Source: Zizania palustris (Eukaryota; Streptophyta; Magnoliopsida; Poales; Poaceae). From it: a DNA stretch of 64,000 nt. The stretch is from contig JAAALK010000079.1 in the NCBI GenBank assembly GCA_019279435.1, forward strand, positions 110,544,664 to 110,608,663. Direction: 5' to 3'. The notes under the pieces were generated by a model. It ran no database searches. It was given only the letters and a program-made list of their open reading frames with translations, and was not told where the DNA came from. Shown here in pieces: positions 45,791-55,739 of this stretch. The position numbers and the translations under genes are program-made. Positions within the stretch are counted from its first letter, which is position 1. Each line of letters begins with the position of its first letter.

Positions 45791-46716
45791 AGGGCTCCTT
45801 GTAATTCACCTGTAATCATCTTCTAAATTAATAAAACATATGATCCAGATAATGCCTTCCCCTCATAGACTTCCAGCTTCCGAGTGGACGCACTGGAACC
45901 GCGGGGTCGACCGAGAGGGAAGTGTCATGAAGCTAAATCGTATTTTCGGACTTTGAACCATTGGTTCGAAGCTTCCGACGTGGGGGCTGACATAATCCAG
46001 AGTCCAAGCCACCGGCTTGTAGGCATCCTTAAAAGAGCCCAAAACCACATCATACGGAGTCCAAGCCATTGGCTGGTAGACTTCCGTAAAAAGAGCCAAA
46101 GGTGGCCAAAACCTACGGAGTCCAAGCCATTGGCTGGTAGACTTCCGTAAAAAGAGCCGAAGGTGGCCAAAACCTGCGAAGTCCAAGCCATTGGCTGGTA
46201 GACTTCCGCAAAAAGAGCCGAAGGTGGCCAAAATATACGGAGTCCAAGCCATTGGCTGGTAGACATCCGTAAAAAGAGTCCAAAGAGACCATTGCAAACT
46301 CCGAACCATTGGTTTGACAGAGATCGCAAAAATGAGCCGAAGGTGGCTAAAGCAAAACAGAGTTTGAGCCATGAGCTTCGAATGTCTGTTAGCATAGTCC
46401 AAAGTGACAAATTATCTAAGATACTAAGGTATCTTGAAAGTTATATCAAGTGATTTCTTTCAAAAAACAAGGGTACTAAGTTGCCATTCTTCAAACTACA
46501 AATAGTCGAAGACATTTTAAAAGATTAAAAAAAAATCTTTAAATTGCAAAAGGGCTCCGAACCCCCAAAAAAAAATTGTACTCCGAAGTTCATTCTTTGC
46601 GCATAACCATCTTTGAATACAGTTCGAAGTTGCTTATACCCAAAGAGGGGCTAGTAAGTATGGAGACAATTTTAAATCAGTATTCATTATTCAAACGAAT
46701 GTGTTTACAGATTACA
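45791..46716. other. Spacer between pol and antisense gene in Tat A
   Basis: This is noncoding in my reading. It contains the 61-bp tandem array and an A-rich stretch near 46530-46580. Minus-strand open frames across the array simply repeat the unit and are not taken as genes. Confidence 0.6.
46001..46300 (+). repeat. 61-bp tandem array in the 3' part of Tat A
   Basis: Units starting AGTCCAAGCC at 46001 (57 bp), 46058, 46119 and 46180 (61 bp each) and a decaying copy at 46241 share TTGGCTGGTAGACTTCCG and AAGAGCC(A/G)AAGGTGGCC. A single degenerate echo follows to about 46360. Tandem arrays near the 3' end are frequent in Tat elements. Confidence 0.88.
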
Positions 46717-49700
46717 TCATGAAAAATTGGTATCTATACCAAGAAGGAATCGAAGACCTCTTCGGTCTCTAGAGCTAGGGTTGGAACGACTAGTTCCAGC
46801 GCCGGGAGTTCTAAAAACTTTGCGTTTAACTCTCTTGCCCCCCTTCGATGCTCTAAAATCCTTCTGTTCTTGTTGAAGCTCGGCCCAAGTTCGAAGCCGT
46901 TCGGGGCTCCTTTCCCAGCTTCCAAGTTCTTCAGGTTTTTTACTTCGGACTTCATCTTCGTCTTCAGACCATATAACGTCTTCAGAAGACGAAGTGTTTA
47001 AGTTAACCTCTTTTTCTTCCTCTTTAATATAAGACAGTATATGTTTGATTACTTCGGGCGCAATTACACCGGAGCTATCTCGAGGAATTAGAAATCGAGG
47101 ACGTTTATAAGCTTTTAGAAGATCGAAGGTGGTCCATAATGAGCGAACTTCATCGTTAAGATCTAACACTTCGATATCTTCCGTATGAGGCAAAGCCTAA
47201 AAATATGACAAACAAATTTTCATTGATAAATGTTTATAATCATAAAGCTTTACATGGCCAAAAATCCTAAGGTATTTCTAAACCTGCGGGTTCGGAGGAG
47301 GCTGACTGCTTGAAGCTTGGGTCCGAACTTGTTTCTGGCGTTGGCCTTCGTCGATCCAAGCCTTGATCGCGGAACGACCTTCGGCTCTCCATGAAGTTTG
47401 GAAGGCTCGCTAGGCAGCAGCCACACCTTCGGAAGGAGTCAGAAGTCGCTCGTCGTCGAAGGTAATTGGGCCCCCTCCTGCGTCCGGAGTTATCGAAGTA
47501 GGCCGACAGCAGCCACTTGTCCTTAGAGTTCTCCGTATCTAATGCCCGCTGTCTTCATCTGCTTCGCCACTCCTTGGATCCTTTTCAACCGGCGCAGAAG
47601 AGTGATGTTATCATCAGAAGGAAGTATTCTAGTAGTACCGAAGTACTCCAAGACACCTAGCAACTGATTCATAACTTCCACAGCCACCTTCTCGGACTTC
47701 AGCTTATCTTCGTTCAGCGCGTCCTTCGTCGAAGTGACTTCTCCCAGAACCCCGGAAAGTCTAGCATTTTCAGTGGTCAAAATATTCTTTTGGTTTAACA
47801 GCTGGCTAGCTTCCTCTTGGAGTCTGACAAGCTCGGTCCCCGCAGTAGCATGCTCCGCCCGCAATTTTTCTACTTCTGCTCGAAGCACAATTCTCTCTGC
47901 TTTGAGCTCTTTATTCGCAGCCTCCAAACCTTGTCTGGCCCTTCGCTCTGTTTACACTATATTGTCCATTTGAATCACTCGACTTTCGGAGATGCTAAGA
48001 TTCCTTTGAAGGACGTTATTTTCCTCCCGAAGACGAGCGATCTCTTCGTCATTACATATATTCGCAGCTCGGGCCAAGACAGTTTGCTGCAAAAATAAAA
48101 AAATTAAGGTAAATATTTATTCGTAGATGAATTCTATGTTATTTCGCAAGTGCTTCGTACCTGGTAGGCTGCACGTTCTATAGCGGCATTAAGCTCCATC
48201 ATGTCCGCCTTGCTCAGAATGGCCACTAAGTTGGTCTCCCCTATCTCACGGCTAGCTCGATCCAAAGGTTCGAGCAAAGTCCGCAGACCAGTTGTTTGCC
48301 CTAAGAAAGGAGCTAGCAAGGGGAGCATACTTATTGCTTGTTGGTCATCTTTGTCCAGCGAAGGACCGGAGCATTGGCTTGTGGTCTTCGGAGCCTCTGG
48401 AGACTGGCCCTCCCCGGAAGATTGGCTCTCGTCTGTTGAATCAGACGGAGTTGATCCGGAACTTGCAGCAGGGAGGGGTTCTATATGTCTTTTGCCTCTT
48501 CCAGGTCCCATTTGAGTAGCTCTCTGGGTTGGCTCCGAAGTCGTCGAAGGTCCAGGAATTGTTTCTTCCTGGTGGACCTCTTCCATAGGAGTGGACTCTG
48601 TAAAAAAAATATATAAAGTATTATACATTGTATAAATACACAAAATAAACATGAAAGAGTTATTCGAAGTCTACCTTCGACATTTTGCAAAGGAGTCATC
48701 ATCGGACTGTTCGGCAGATCGAAGGCTAGATCTTCATCCGAATCAGTCGTTAAGTCTTTGACTGCAGGAGCATCGTCCTTAGCAGTCCTTGTTGCCTCTT
48801 CAGGAATCGAAGCCATAGTAGCTTTGAACCCACTCTCATTCACAGGAACTTCGTCCTGAGGTATATCTCCTTGAACTGCCGAAGTCCTTGGTTGCTCAAG
48901 GTTATCTTGAGACTCCGGCATGTTCGCAGGTACTTCGGCTTGTGCAGTTCTTTGAGCTTCATCTTCATCTATTAGACGCACAAGCAATCTCCCTTCATCC
49001 TCTTGGGAGTCAGAGACTGAAGCCCTTGAGCTCGAAGGCGCAGGATTCGAAGGTGCAAGATTTTTTGGCTTCCGAGCCACCTTCTTCACCGGAGTCTTTG
49101 CAGAGCTCGAAGTCCCAGCTTCGGCTTTCCTCTTTTTGGGTCCTTTCTCCGAAGGCACCCAATCCATCAGAGGGGCGGAGTGATTTCCAGCATTCCCCAT
49201 ACTCTGTTAAATCTCTCCCAACTCCCGACCAACTTAATTCTCCATTCTTTTTTGGTCGGAGTTGGAGCGCCCAAAATCTTCTCCGAAGCCCTTATGATTT
49301 GCTCCGAAGTAACAGGGGCTGAAGAAGCTAAAAAATAAATCAAGTTAGTTTTTCTTCGAATGAATATACATAATACATGTTGTCTTCGAAGTTACCTGTA
49401 GGGCTTGAAGTCAAAGTGATTTTTCGGAGACCGCCTTCCGAATCCTCTTCGAAGATGATAGGCCAGTTGGCCATCAGTGGAGAGATTTGTAACCCGAGGA
49501 ACTCTTCGGCTAAGTCTCGCATGCTCAACCTTCGGCTGATCCTCTGAAGTAGGTTGAGGCGAGCTTCGAGCTGACCTTGGCCTGGTTGCACTAGGGCTTC
49601 TTTCCGGAATTGGATCTCTTTCAAAGGTCCGGCCAAAGGATTGCTCGCCCCAACTTCGGCATAAAACCACCTCATGATCCAGTCAGTATACCATCTAGCA

Positions 49701-50341
49701 TTGATGGCCTTAGCAGGAAATTGAAGGGCATATTCATCTCGAAGCCTAAAATTTATACTTCCGAAGGCTACTACTACTTTTTCACCTCCGGGACCTACGA
49801 AGGTTTTTGGCTGGCACGAAGCTCTATGTAGCGTAGCGAAGATCTCTGCCCACCCCTCACAACCTTCGGCTCTCAACGCCCATTCGAAGATAGCCAGACG
49901 AGCTACTGCGTTTGGAGACAGTTGAGGAAGGGTGACGTGAAATAAGTCAAGTACCTCCGCCAAGAAGTCCACTGCGGGAAGACCCAAGCCGGCTTCAAAG
50001 AAGGCTTTGAAGACGACCACTTCTTCGGGCCTTGGTGACAGGATGAGTTCTTTTCCGGGCTTGCGGATCATAACTCCGGTGCTAATCCTCCCTTCTACTG
50101 CGATTGCCAGTGATTCCCTTTTGCAGGTAGATGATCCCAGTTGAAAGGACTGGTCCAAGTACTTCGTCGATGGCGGGCAGAGACTTTGATCTTCAGTATT
50201 TTGAGGATTTCTCCCTCCTGCCGGCATGGATGTCGTTGCGGATGCCGGAGACACCGTCGCTAATGTCGCAGCCGCTGCTGCTGCAGCCGCTTGCTGCCGA
50301 GCCAAGGTCGACGGAGCTCCAGAACCCTTGGTCTTCACCAT
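46717..50341 (-). pseudogene. Antisense five-exon extra gene of Tat A (putative 'gypsy type transposon' domain plus coiled coil)
   Basis: It is encoded opposite to pol. Proposed exons: 50341-49396, 49327-48676, 48597-48161, 48086-47284 and 47196-46717, each joined by GT-AG introns with T-rich acceptors. Exon 1 starts MVKTKGSGAPS, has an Ala run, and then matches the plant PF04195-type domain as I know it (FFEAGLGLPAVDFLAEVL, LSPNAVARLAIFEWALR, INFRLRDEYALQF). Exons 2 and 3 are Ser/Pro/acidic with basic KKRK and KKVARKPK patches. Exon 4 is a long coiled coil (ELKAERIVLRAEVEKLR). Exon 5 is acidic, then basic, ending near FLLGIDTNFS. Lesions: a frameshift near 49200, a TAA near 47952, a frameshift near 47530 and a TAG near 47412. 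Function unknown; such antisense ORFs recur in Tat elements. Confidence 0.75.
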
Positions 50342-50470
50342 TGTAGTCGCTGGGTTATTTTGGGGAAAATGGAGGCTAGGACTCAAAGAACTCAAAGAAC
50401 TCAAAGGGCTCAGAAGGTTTTTGTTTGCGAGAAAGCAATGGAAAGGTAATCGAGTAAGTTCTAGGCCCTC

Positions 50471-50479
50471 TAATTATAA
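50471..50479 (-). promoter_or_regulatory. TATA-like site for the antisense gene
   Basis: On the minus strand, TTATAATTA lies about 130 bp upstream of the chosen ATG (50341). This is a weak prediction; the 3' LTR could also supply antisense transcription. Confidence 0.35.
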
Positions 50480-50796
50480 CCTAGACTTTACATTTTTACC
50501 ATTAGTCCATGCCGTTTCGCATTCCTGCCCGTTACTTTTCTCCGAGATTAACGCATTCTATGGTTTCCGTTAGAAGAAGAAAGTTAACGGATATTTCTTC
50601 TAAGCCTAAAAGACTATCGAACTTCCTGAGTCGGTTCTAAGATAATTCGAAAGTAATTGTTTTAAGACTGATTCGAAGTTCTATATCTTCGCACATTTCG
50701 GAGATGAATTAAAATCTGATAACCCCTATGCCTGGTTATTTTTTCTTTCCGTATACTGCTCTCCTAACATTACAGGTTAAACGGAGAAGCGTATTC

Positions 50797-50806
50797 GAGG
50801 GGCTAC
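50797..50806 (+). other. Polypurine-like tract of Tat A
   Basis: GAGGGGCTAC abuts the 3' LTR start TGTTGGGGGG. Confidence 0.65.
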
Positions 50807-51293
50807 TGTTGGGGGGAAAATATCTCATCTTCGGGGTTATTGCCGTAACAGCAGAAAAGCTGATAATGGATTCGAAGGTTTCCAGACGTCCATCTTCGAA
50901 GATACCCTGAGTCAAGCTCGAAGTACGAAGATAGGCATTGGTTCAGAGTACATCTTCGAAATAAGGCTTTTCGACATCTTTATTGCCAGCTAAGATGGAA
51001 GATTTATCTTTTATATTATTAGATTAGTCTTTTACCATTTTAGCCCTAGCAAGGATACCGAATAGTTTCCACTATGTCGGTTGTAATAGAGGGGTAAATA
51101 GGTCTTGTCCTTAATATTTGGGCCTATAAATACCCCCCGTTTCACCCTGTAATAGGGACCGAATACAAGTTACACATTCGAGCTATTCTAAGTTATTATC
51201 CTTTCGGAGGCTTAGAACAGTTCACTTCGCAAACACTCCGTTTGTTAGTTTCTAATCTACAGAAACCTGTTAGCGTAATCTTTTACGCCAACA
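50807..51293 (+). repeat. 3' LTR of Tat A
   Basis: The 487-bp LTR is nearly identical to 39842-40337, with TATAAATA at 51125-51132. It is followed by target duplication GTAAG and then by RNase H sequence of B. Confidence 0.93.
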
Positions 51294-51298
51294 GTAAG

Positions 51299-52130
51299 GA
51301 ACCTCCGAAGGTCTATGGACAATTTTTTTTGATGGAGCCTATCAGGCATCTGGTGCTGGAGCTGGAGATGTGATAATATCGCCATCAGGGCAGAAGAACA
51401 TGTATTCTACGTGGCTCAACTTTAAGACCACCAACAATATCGTAGAGTACGAAGGGATCCTGCTAGGCCTCCGAAAAGCAAAGCCACTTGGAGCAGTAAG
51501 GATTATAATAAAAACAGATTCCTATGTCATCGCAGGGCATGTTGACAAAAGCTTTCAAGCCAGGAACCGACATCTTGCAAAGTATTTAGAAGAAATCCAC
51601 AAGACCGAAGCAATGTTTAAAGGATTTTCTGTTCGAAGTATCCCTCGAGTAGACAATAAACTTGCATACATTCTAGCGAAGGCTGCGGCCGAAGCATTGT
51701 ATGTCTCGGAGGGCGCTTTCTACGAAGAACTCATCAAGCCTACGGTGCATCAATTACCCTTCGCAGAAGTCCTTTGCATCCTAGTCACCGATTGGAGGAC
51801 TCCAATAATGGATGTTTTGCAAAACAACACAGTCTTGTCAGAATGTCTAGATTTCCGAAGGTTGCAAGAAAGGGTTCGAAATTATGAGCTTGTTAATGGA
51901 ATATTGTACAAAGATGGAGTTTGTTCTCCTCTACTCTGGTGCATATCACAACCCGAAGGCCAAGATACACTTCAAGAGATTCACGAAGGCTTATGTGGTA
52001 GCCATCTAGCCCCCCGTGCTCTAGCAGGAAAGACACTTCGAAAGGGGCTCTATTGGCCAACAATTGTAAGACATACGGAAGAGTTAGTTCGAACCTGCCA
52101 AGGGTGCCAGTGGATCAGTAGACGGCACCC
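51299..52130 (+). pseudogene. Second RNase H and integrase N-terminus of Tat B
   Basis: This continues B after element A. The second RNase H has FFDGAYQASGAGAG, IVEYEGILLGLRKA and IKTDSYVIAGH. Its last acidic residue is lost: KLAYILAKAA has Tyr (51667-51669) where A has Asp. The integrase zinc finger is complete (HEGLCGSHLA...GLYWPTI...CQGCQW), with the Trp that is a stop in A. Coding similarity ends at about 52130, before the catalytic core, at the junction with a G3-family LTR. It is an open frame but enzymatically dead and truncated. Confidence 0.87.
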
Positions 52131-53047
52131 TGACTAAACCGAAAGGTATAGTGCGAAGAGTATCGCCGAAGGGTACCTTCGACATCTGATGTGGAGGGTC
52201 CCGCCGAAGGGTGCCTTCGTCATTCGGACTGATCTGACCAAAGGTGGGCTCCGAATAGATCTCGACGTGACAATCACCTCCGAACAACGGGGTTCGGCGC
52301 GAAGTATATGACACAATAAAATAACTCGAACATAGCGCGCGGGCATGACTTCATATGATGCGGGGTAAGAACATGGTGAAGCCTGTCGTGATGAAGCCTG
52401 TTGAGAAGCATGCTGGCGCACGGGACTCGGTCAAACCAAAACAGCATGACGATTCAGCACGGGTGGTCGAAGCAGTATCTCCACCGAGGGTTGTTCTAGC
52501 AGCGTCCGAAACTAGTCACCTGGCTCCGGACACCTCTCGCGAAGTGGCTCCAAGCATGAAAACCTACAATAGAATATAGATCAAGTGCTAATTCGGCCTG
52601 GGGACCGAATTCTGAAGTGGCCGTCGGAGGGCTTCCAGGGAAACCCACGAAGGTTGTAGAAAAGTAAAGGTAAAAGTAAAGGTACGGTTCAAAGCTAGGG
52701 CTTTGTGCTGATTTGTGTTGGGGGGTTAATGAACCGGCCTCACCCCTATATTTATAGGGGCTAGTCTTCTAATCTCTAAACCTAATATGTTAAGATTCGG
52801 CCTAATCATACGTAGGGATAAAATTAGCAAGAATTAGACTCAAACTCTATCTCTGGAATCCTGCCCAAAGTGGGCCTTCGGCCAGGCCCGCCGAAGCCTG
52901 CTCCCTGGGCCGAAGCTTTGGCGAGGCAGGCCCCCGAAGGCCTTTGGGCTAAAGCTAGCAGGTCTGCCGGAAGTTTCCGAAGCCTAAATTTCCAAAATTG
53001 ATATTTTGACAATCTTAACAATTTGATGCCATTTTTTGCTATCAACA
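52131..53047 (-). repeat. Truncated G3-family LTR
   Basis: It matches the G3-family LTR at 60510 from about its base 235 onward (GTGCGAAG, GAAGGGTGCCTTCG, GACAATCA.CTCCGAACA) and ends with the family terminus GCTATCAACA like 26402. It contains the palindromic TATA CCCCTATATTTATAGGGG at 52743. Its plus-strand start is missing, fused to Tat B integrase. Confidence 0.75.
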
Positions 53048-54684
53048 ACAGGTGACTTCAGAGGCGACAGGACGGTCAGCATAGCAGGTGAATTGGTTCA
53101 AGCAGGGAGCTTGGTGCTAGACAAGCGGTGAGCTTGGTCACAGAGGCTGTGTGAATTCAAGGTCGGTCCTCGGGTCAAGGTGCGCAAGTCGAAGGCAAGA
53201 AGTGCGGAGGGGGACTTCGGCTGAAGATACCCTAAGGACATTTCCTCGGAGGTAAGGCACTTCGAAGGGAAACTCCAGATGGAGGTACTTCGAAGGATGG
53301 TGGACGAAGTCCTCAGAAATGAGGCAAGGCTCCCAAGTGTGCTCCGGATAGAGGCACTTGGAAGAACACCTAACGAAGGACTCAGAAGTCAAGGTGCATC
53401 GAAGGTATGTTCCGGGTAAGGCTCTTCGTGGAGTGTGCTAAAGGTTGAGACACTACAAAGGAGTGCTTATGGAAGTGCTTCATGCGGAGGCCTTGGAGGG
53501 ACTTCGGAAGGTGGTGGACAAAACCCTTCGGTAGGAGGTACTTCGAATGTGAGGCTTTGATGTTAGGTTGTCTTGATGTGCTTCGGCCATACATGGCTTC
53601 GGTACACGAATGGGCGGTAGTCCAGCTAAGGGTAGCTGCGAAGTCGTGTTGGTCCACTCTGGAGGTAATGGTACAAACACTCAACGGCTTTGATGGCTTT
53701 GGCTCAAAACCGTCACTTGTATCGAAGTCAGACTACGGTGTAGCGAAGACCTATGGGTTCGAAGCCTACTACCGAAGCCACTATAGCACTTCGCATGCGA
53801 AGGGGGCTCTGAAGATTCCGGTCTACAAAGTTAACACAAAAGGAGCTTCAAATAAAGTAGACTACCATCTGTAGGGGTATAGTAGTCTCTTCGCATGTTT
53901 GAGTTGTGCCTATAAAAAGAGAGGCATGTTGAGGTCTAGGGCAACACTGTGCCCTTCAGTTTTAGAACCTTCTATACTCACTATAGCCTAGAGCCAGCTG
54001 CCATGATTTGTACTTAGAATCTGTGAGTTTTGTGTTCCCTGTTCTTTAAATGAAATTTCTATTATGTTTCCATTGATTGCATGAACTTCTATCTATGTTT
54101 TTTGCACTGTTTGAGTTGAGTTTTCTATAGCCCATTTCATTCTGTGCAAACAAGAGTTTCTGCTCTGTCTTCTTGCTGACAAAGTGTCGTATGTCTCTCG
54201 TGTGTGCGAAATCTATTGAGTGTAGTTTCGGACTACATTCTCTCTGTGTATGTTGGAGGTCAGTCCTCACATGTTACTAGCGAAGTACTATCCTTTGCGT
54301 GCAAGCGAAGTTGCCTTCCCTTAGCATTACCAAAGCCTTCCCAACTGTTTTATTTTGCTATCATGTTCGGAGCACTCAGTGTGATGTCTAGAACTTGTTA
54401 CTAGTGTGAAGCCTCTGATTGAAGCTCTTTGAAGTAAACACACTTGTGCGAAGTACTGTTGTGTGAAGCATGCTTGAAGGCACCTCTGTGTGCGAAGCTA
54501 GCACAAACTTTGCTGAGTCCTGTGTGCTTTTGGGTTTTTGAGTGTGAGCAAAGTCTTCTGGACTTTGAACTTTTACCATGTGAGAAGCCTGTGTTTGGAC
54601 TGCATTCCATACCTCCGAACGAGACACTTCGAAGGGTGTTTTCAAAGTCTGCTCTGCAGAAGTGAAAATTTTAAAAGCTCCCAT
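53048..54684 (+). repeat. 3' LTR of SIRE2 (first about 300 bp missing, tail cut)
   Basis: It is collinear with the SIRE2 5' LTR from the AGGTGACTT segment onward and has the roughly 715 bp, including the TATA box TATAAAAAGA (53911-53920), that the 5' LTR lost. It stops within the LTR tail at GCTCCCAT, where an inverted LTR tail begins. Confidence 0.82.
53692..53714 (+). other. LTR hairpin, copy 3 (SIRE2 3' LTR)
   Basis: GATGG/CCGTC stem with a G-T pair; loop CTTTGGCTCAAAA; same 23-base length. Confidence 0.55.
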
Positions 54685-54897
54685 ACCTTTTCTCTTCTGC
54701 AGAGCAGACTTTGAAAACACCCTTCGGAGTGTTTGGTTCGGAGGTATGGAACACACTCCAAACACAGGCTTCGCACAGGGTAAAAGTTCAAAGTCCAGAA
54801 AACTTCGCTCACACTCAAAAACCCAAAAGCGCACATGACTCAGCAAAGTTTGTGCTAGCTTTGCACACAGAGGTGCCTTAAAGCATGCTTCACACTA
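54685..54897 (-). repeat. Inverted SIRE LTR tail
   Basis: The reverse complement aligns with 54470-54684 at roughly 93% by eye (about 15 differences). Together they form a head-to-head inverted repeat with almost no spacer. At 54898 it joins protease sequence of S-minus. Confidence 0.85.
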
Positions 54898-55734
54898 GTA
54901 TCCCAAACTGAGATACATACAACAAATTGTATCCCAAATCTTCAACCAAAGAGACATCTTCGAGAATTAATTTTTTGATAATTCTAACCATACCTTTTCC
55001 TTTCACTCTACTCCTTTGATTGTTGCCGAAGGTGATTTAGTCACGTCGATGGGTCGAGGTGAAGCTGGAGAACCATGATGCTTTCCTGGTCATGTGGCAC
55101 GAACAACCAGGCATGTATACCAATAGGTGGTTAATACATGTCCCGAGCACTCATCTCCCACGTACGTCGCTCATCCTTCATGCCACGAAAGCAAAATCCA
55201 ATCAAATGAACCAACCTCTGACTATAAGAACAATGAAAAATCCTCTTGGGTGCTGGGGCATTGAAAACTAGGGCTTTCCTCACAGGCTCTCTTGGTTTTG
55301 GCAGAGTAGCTCTCTTGGATGGAGGAGGTACTTTCTTGGAATGCTGGATAGGGTTTTTGGCTTTCTGTGGAGTGTCCATCTTTGCTCTCTCTTCTTCAAT
55401 GGTAGTAGGTGTAGTGAACACAGTTTTGGCCTTACCGTCTAAAGTGGTTCTCTCAAAACCCAAACCTAGAGCTAACATAGCCTTGTTGGCACACATCTTG
55501 GTCATGGCCAAGAGCAAATATATCCTGCCCTTTCCCTCAGTACACTTGTTTACCATAGAAAGAAGATATTCGTTTTTAGTCATGAGTTTTTCAGCTTGCC
55601 CTCTAGCAACGCTAAGTTTGTCCTTGAGGATAATGCAGGTGGGACATTTAGGCTACACATTCTTAGAACTCTCAGCACTCTCCACTCTAGACTCTAGTTC
55701 CTTAACATGCTTGTCGCTTAACTCAATACTCTCA
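54898..55734 (-). pseudogene. S-minus Sirevirus: protease start and gag C-terminus
   Basis: Reading leftward from 55734: coiled-coil gag segment (KELESRVESAESS), then an open stretch from 55583 (MTKNEYLLSMVNKCTEGKGR) matching SIRE1 gag from 2939, with the Lys/Pro-rich linker and a second knuckle whose second Cys is Ser (HCSYSQRLVHLIGFC). At 55131 it jumps to the protease region (CHMTRKASWFSS, ITFGNNQRSRVKGKG) and ends at YNLLYVSQF. Between gag and protease about 300 bp are missing compared with SIRE1. It is a relic. The gag-only element interrupts it at 55735-55739 (ATAAG). Confidence 0.87.
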
Positions 55735-55739
55735 ATAAG

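Larger units (their letters stand above)
39842..51293 (+). mobile_element. Tat-type Gypsy element A with antisense extra gene
   Basis: An 11.45 kb element has LTRs of 496 and 487 bp, target duplication GTAAG (39837-39841 and 51294-51298), PBS, gag-pol on plus, a tandem-repeat block and a multi-exon antisense gene before the 3' LTR. By eye the LTRs differ at about five bases plus one 9-bp indel, so it is the youngest dated insertion here, under half a million years at 1.3e-8 substitutions per site per year. Extra ORFs, often antisense, between pol and 3' LTR and a second RNase H are known traits of the Tat lineage. Confidence 0.93.
35671..52130 (+). mobile_element. Tat-type Gypsy element B (3' truncated), host of element A
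   Basis: The 5' LTR (35671-36163), PBS, gag, protease, RT, RNase H and the start of integrase are present. Integrase stops at about 52130, where a G3-family LTR fragment begins, so the rest of integrase and the 3' LTR are lost. Element A sits between the two RNase H domains. The order RT, ancestral RNase H, second RNase H, integrase and the relation to A define it as Tat-type. It is the same family as A but older: many stops and internal deletions. Confidence 0.87.
28412..54684 (+). mobile_element. Sirevirus SIRE2, heavily nested, inserted in S-minus
   Basis: A plus-strand Sirevirus has its 5' LTR at 28412, PBS at 33066, internal region 33078-35670 and a 3' LTR fragment at 53048-54684. It carries a Tekay solo LTR in the 5' LTR, Tat elements B and A in RT, and a G3-family LTR fragment in the 3' part. 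It splits S-minus at SIRE1-equivalent position 4000-4010: S-minus sequence stops at 28411 and resumes at about 54898 at nearly the same point. Large deletions removed most of gag, the RT C-terminus, RNase H and the start of the 3' LTR. Confidence 0.8.

Noticed and set aside
46001..46300. CRISPR-like array
   Set aside because: Units are contiguous tandem copies without distinct spacers, in a plant retrotransposon.
45863..46410. Minus-strand frames with repeated SQWLGL/QPMAW text
   Set aside because: They are translations of the 61-bp tandem array; the repeat explains the openness.
54470..54897. Long hairpin as microRNA precursor
   Set aside because: Both arms are Sirevirus LTR tails in opposite orientation; the structure follows from a rearrangement. 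It could still give siRNAs.
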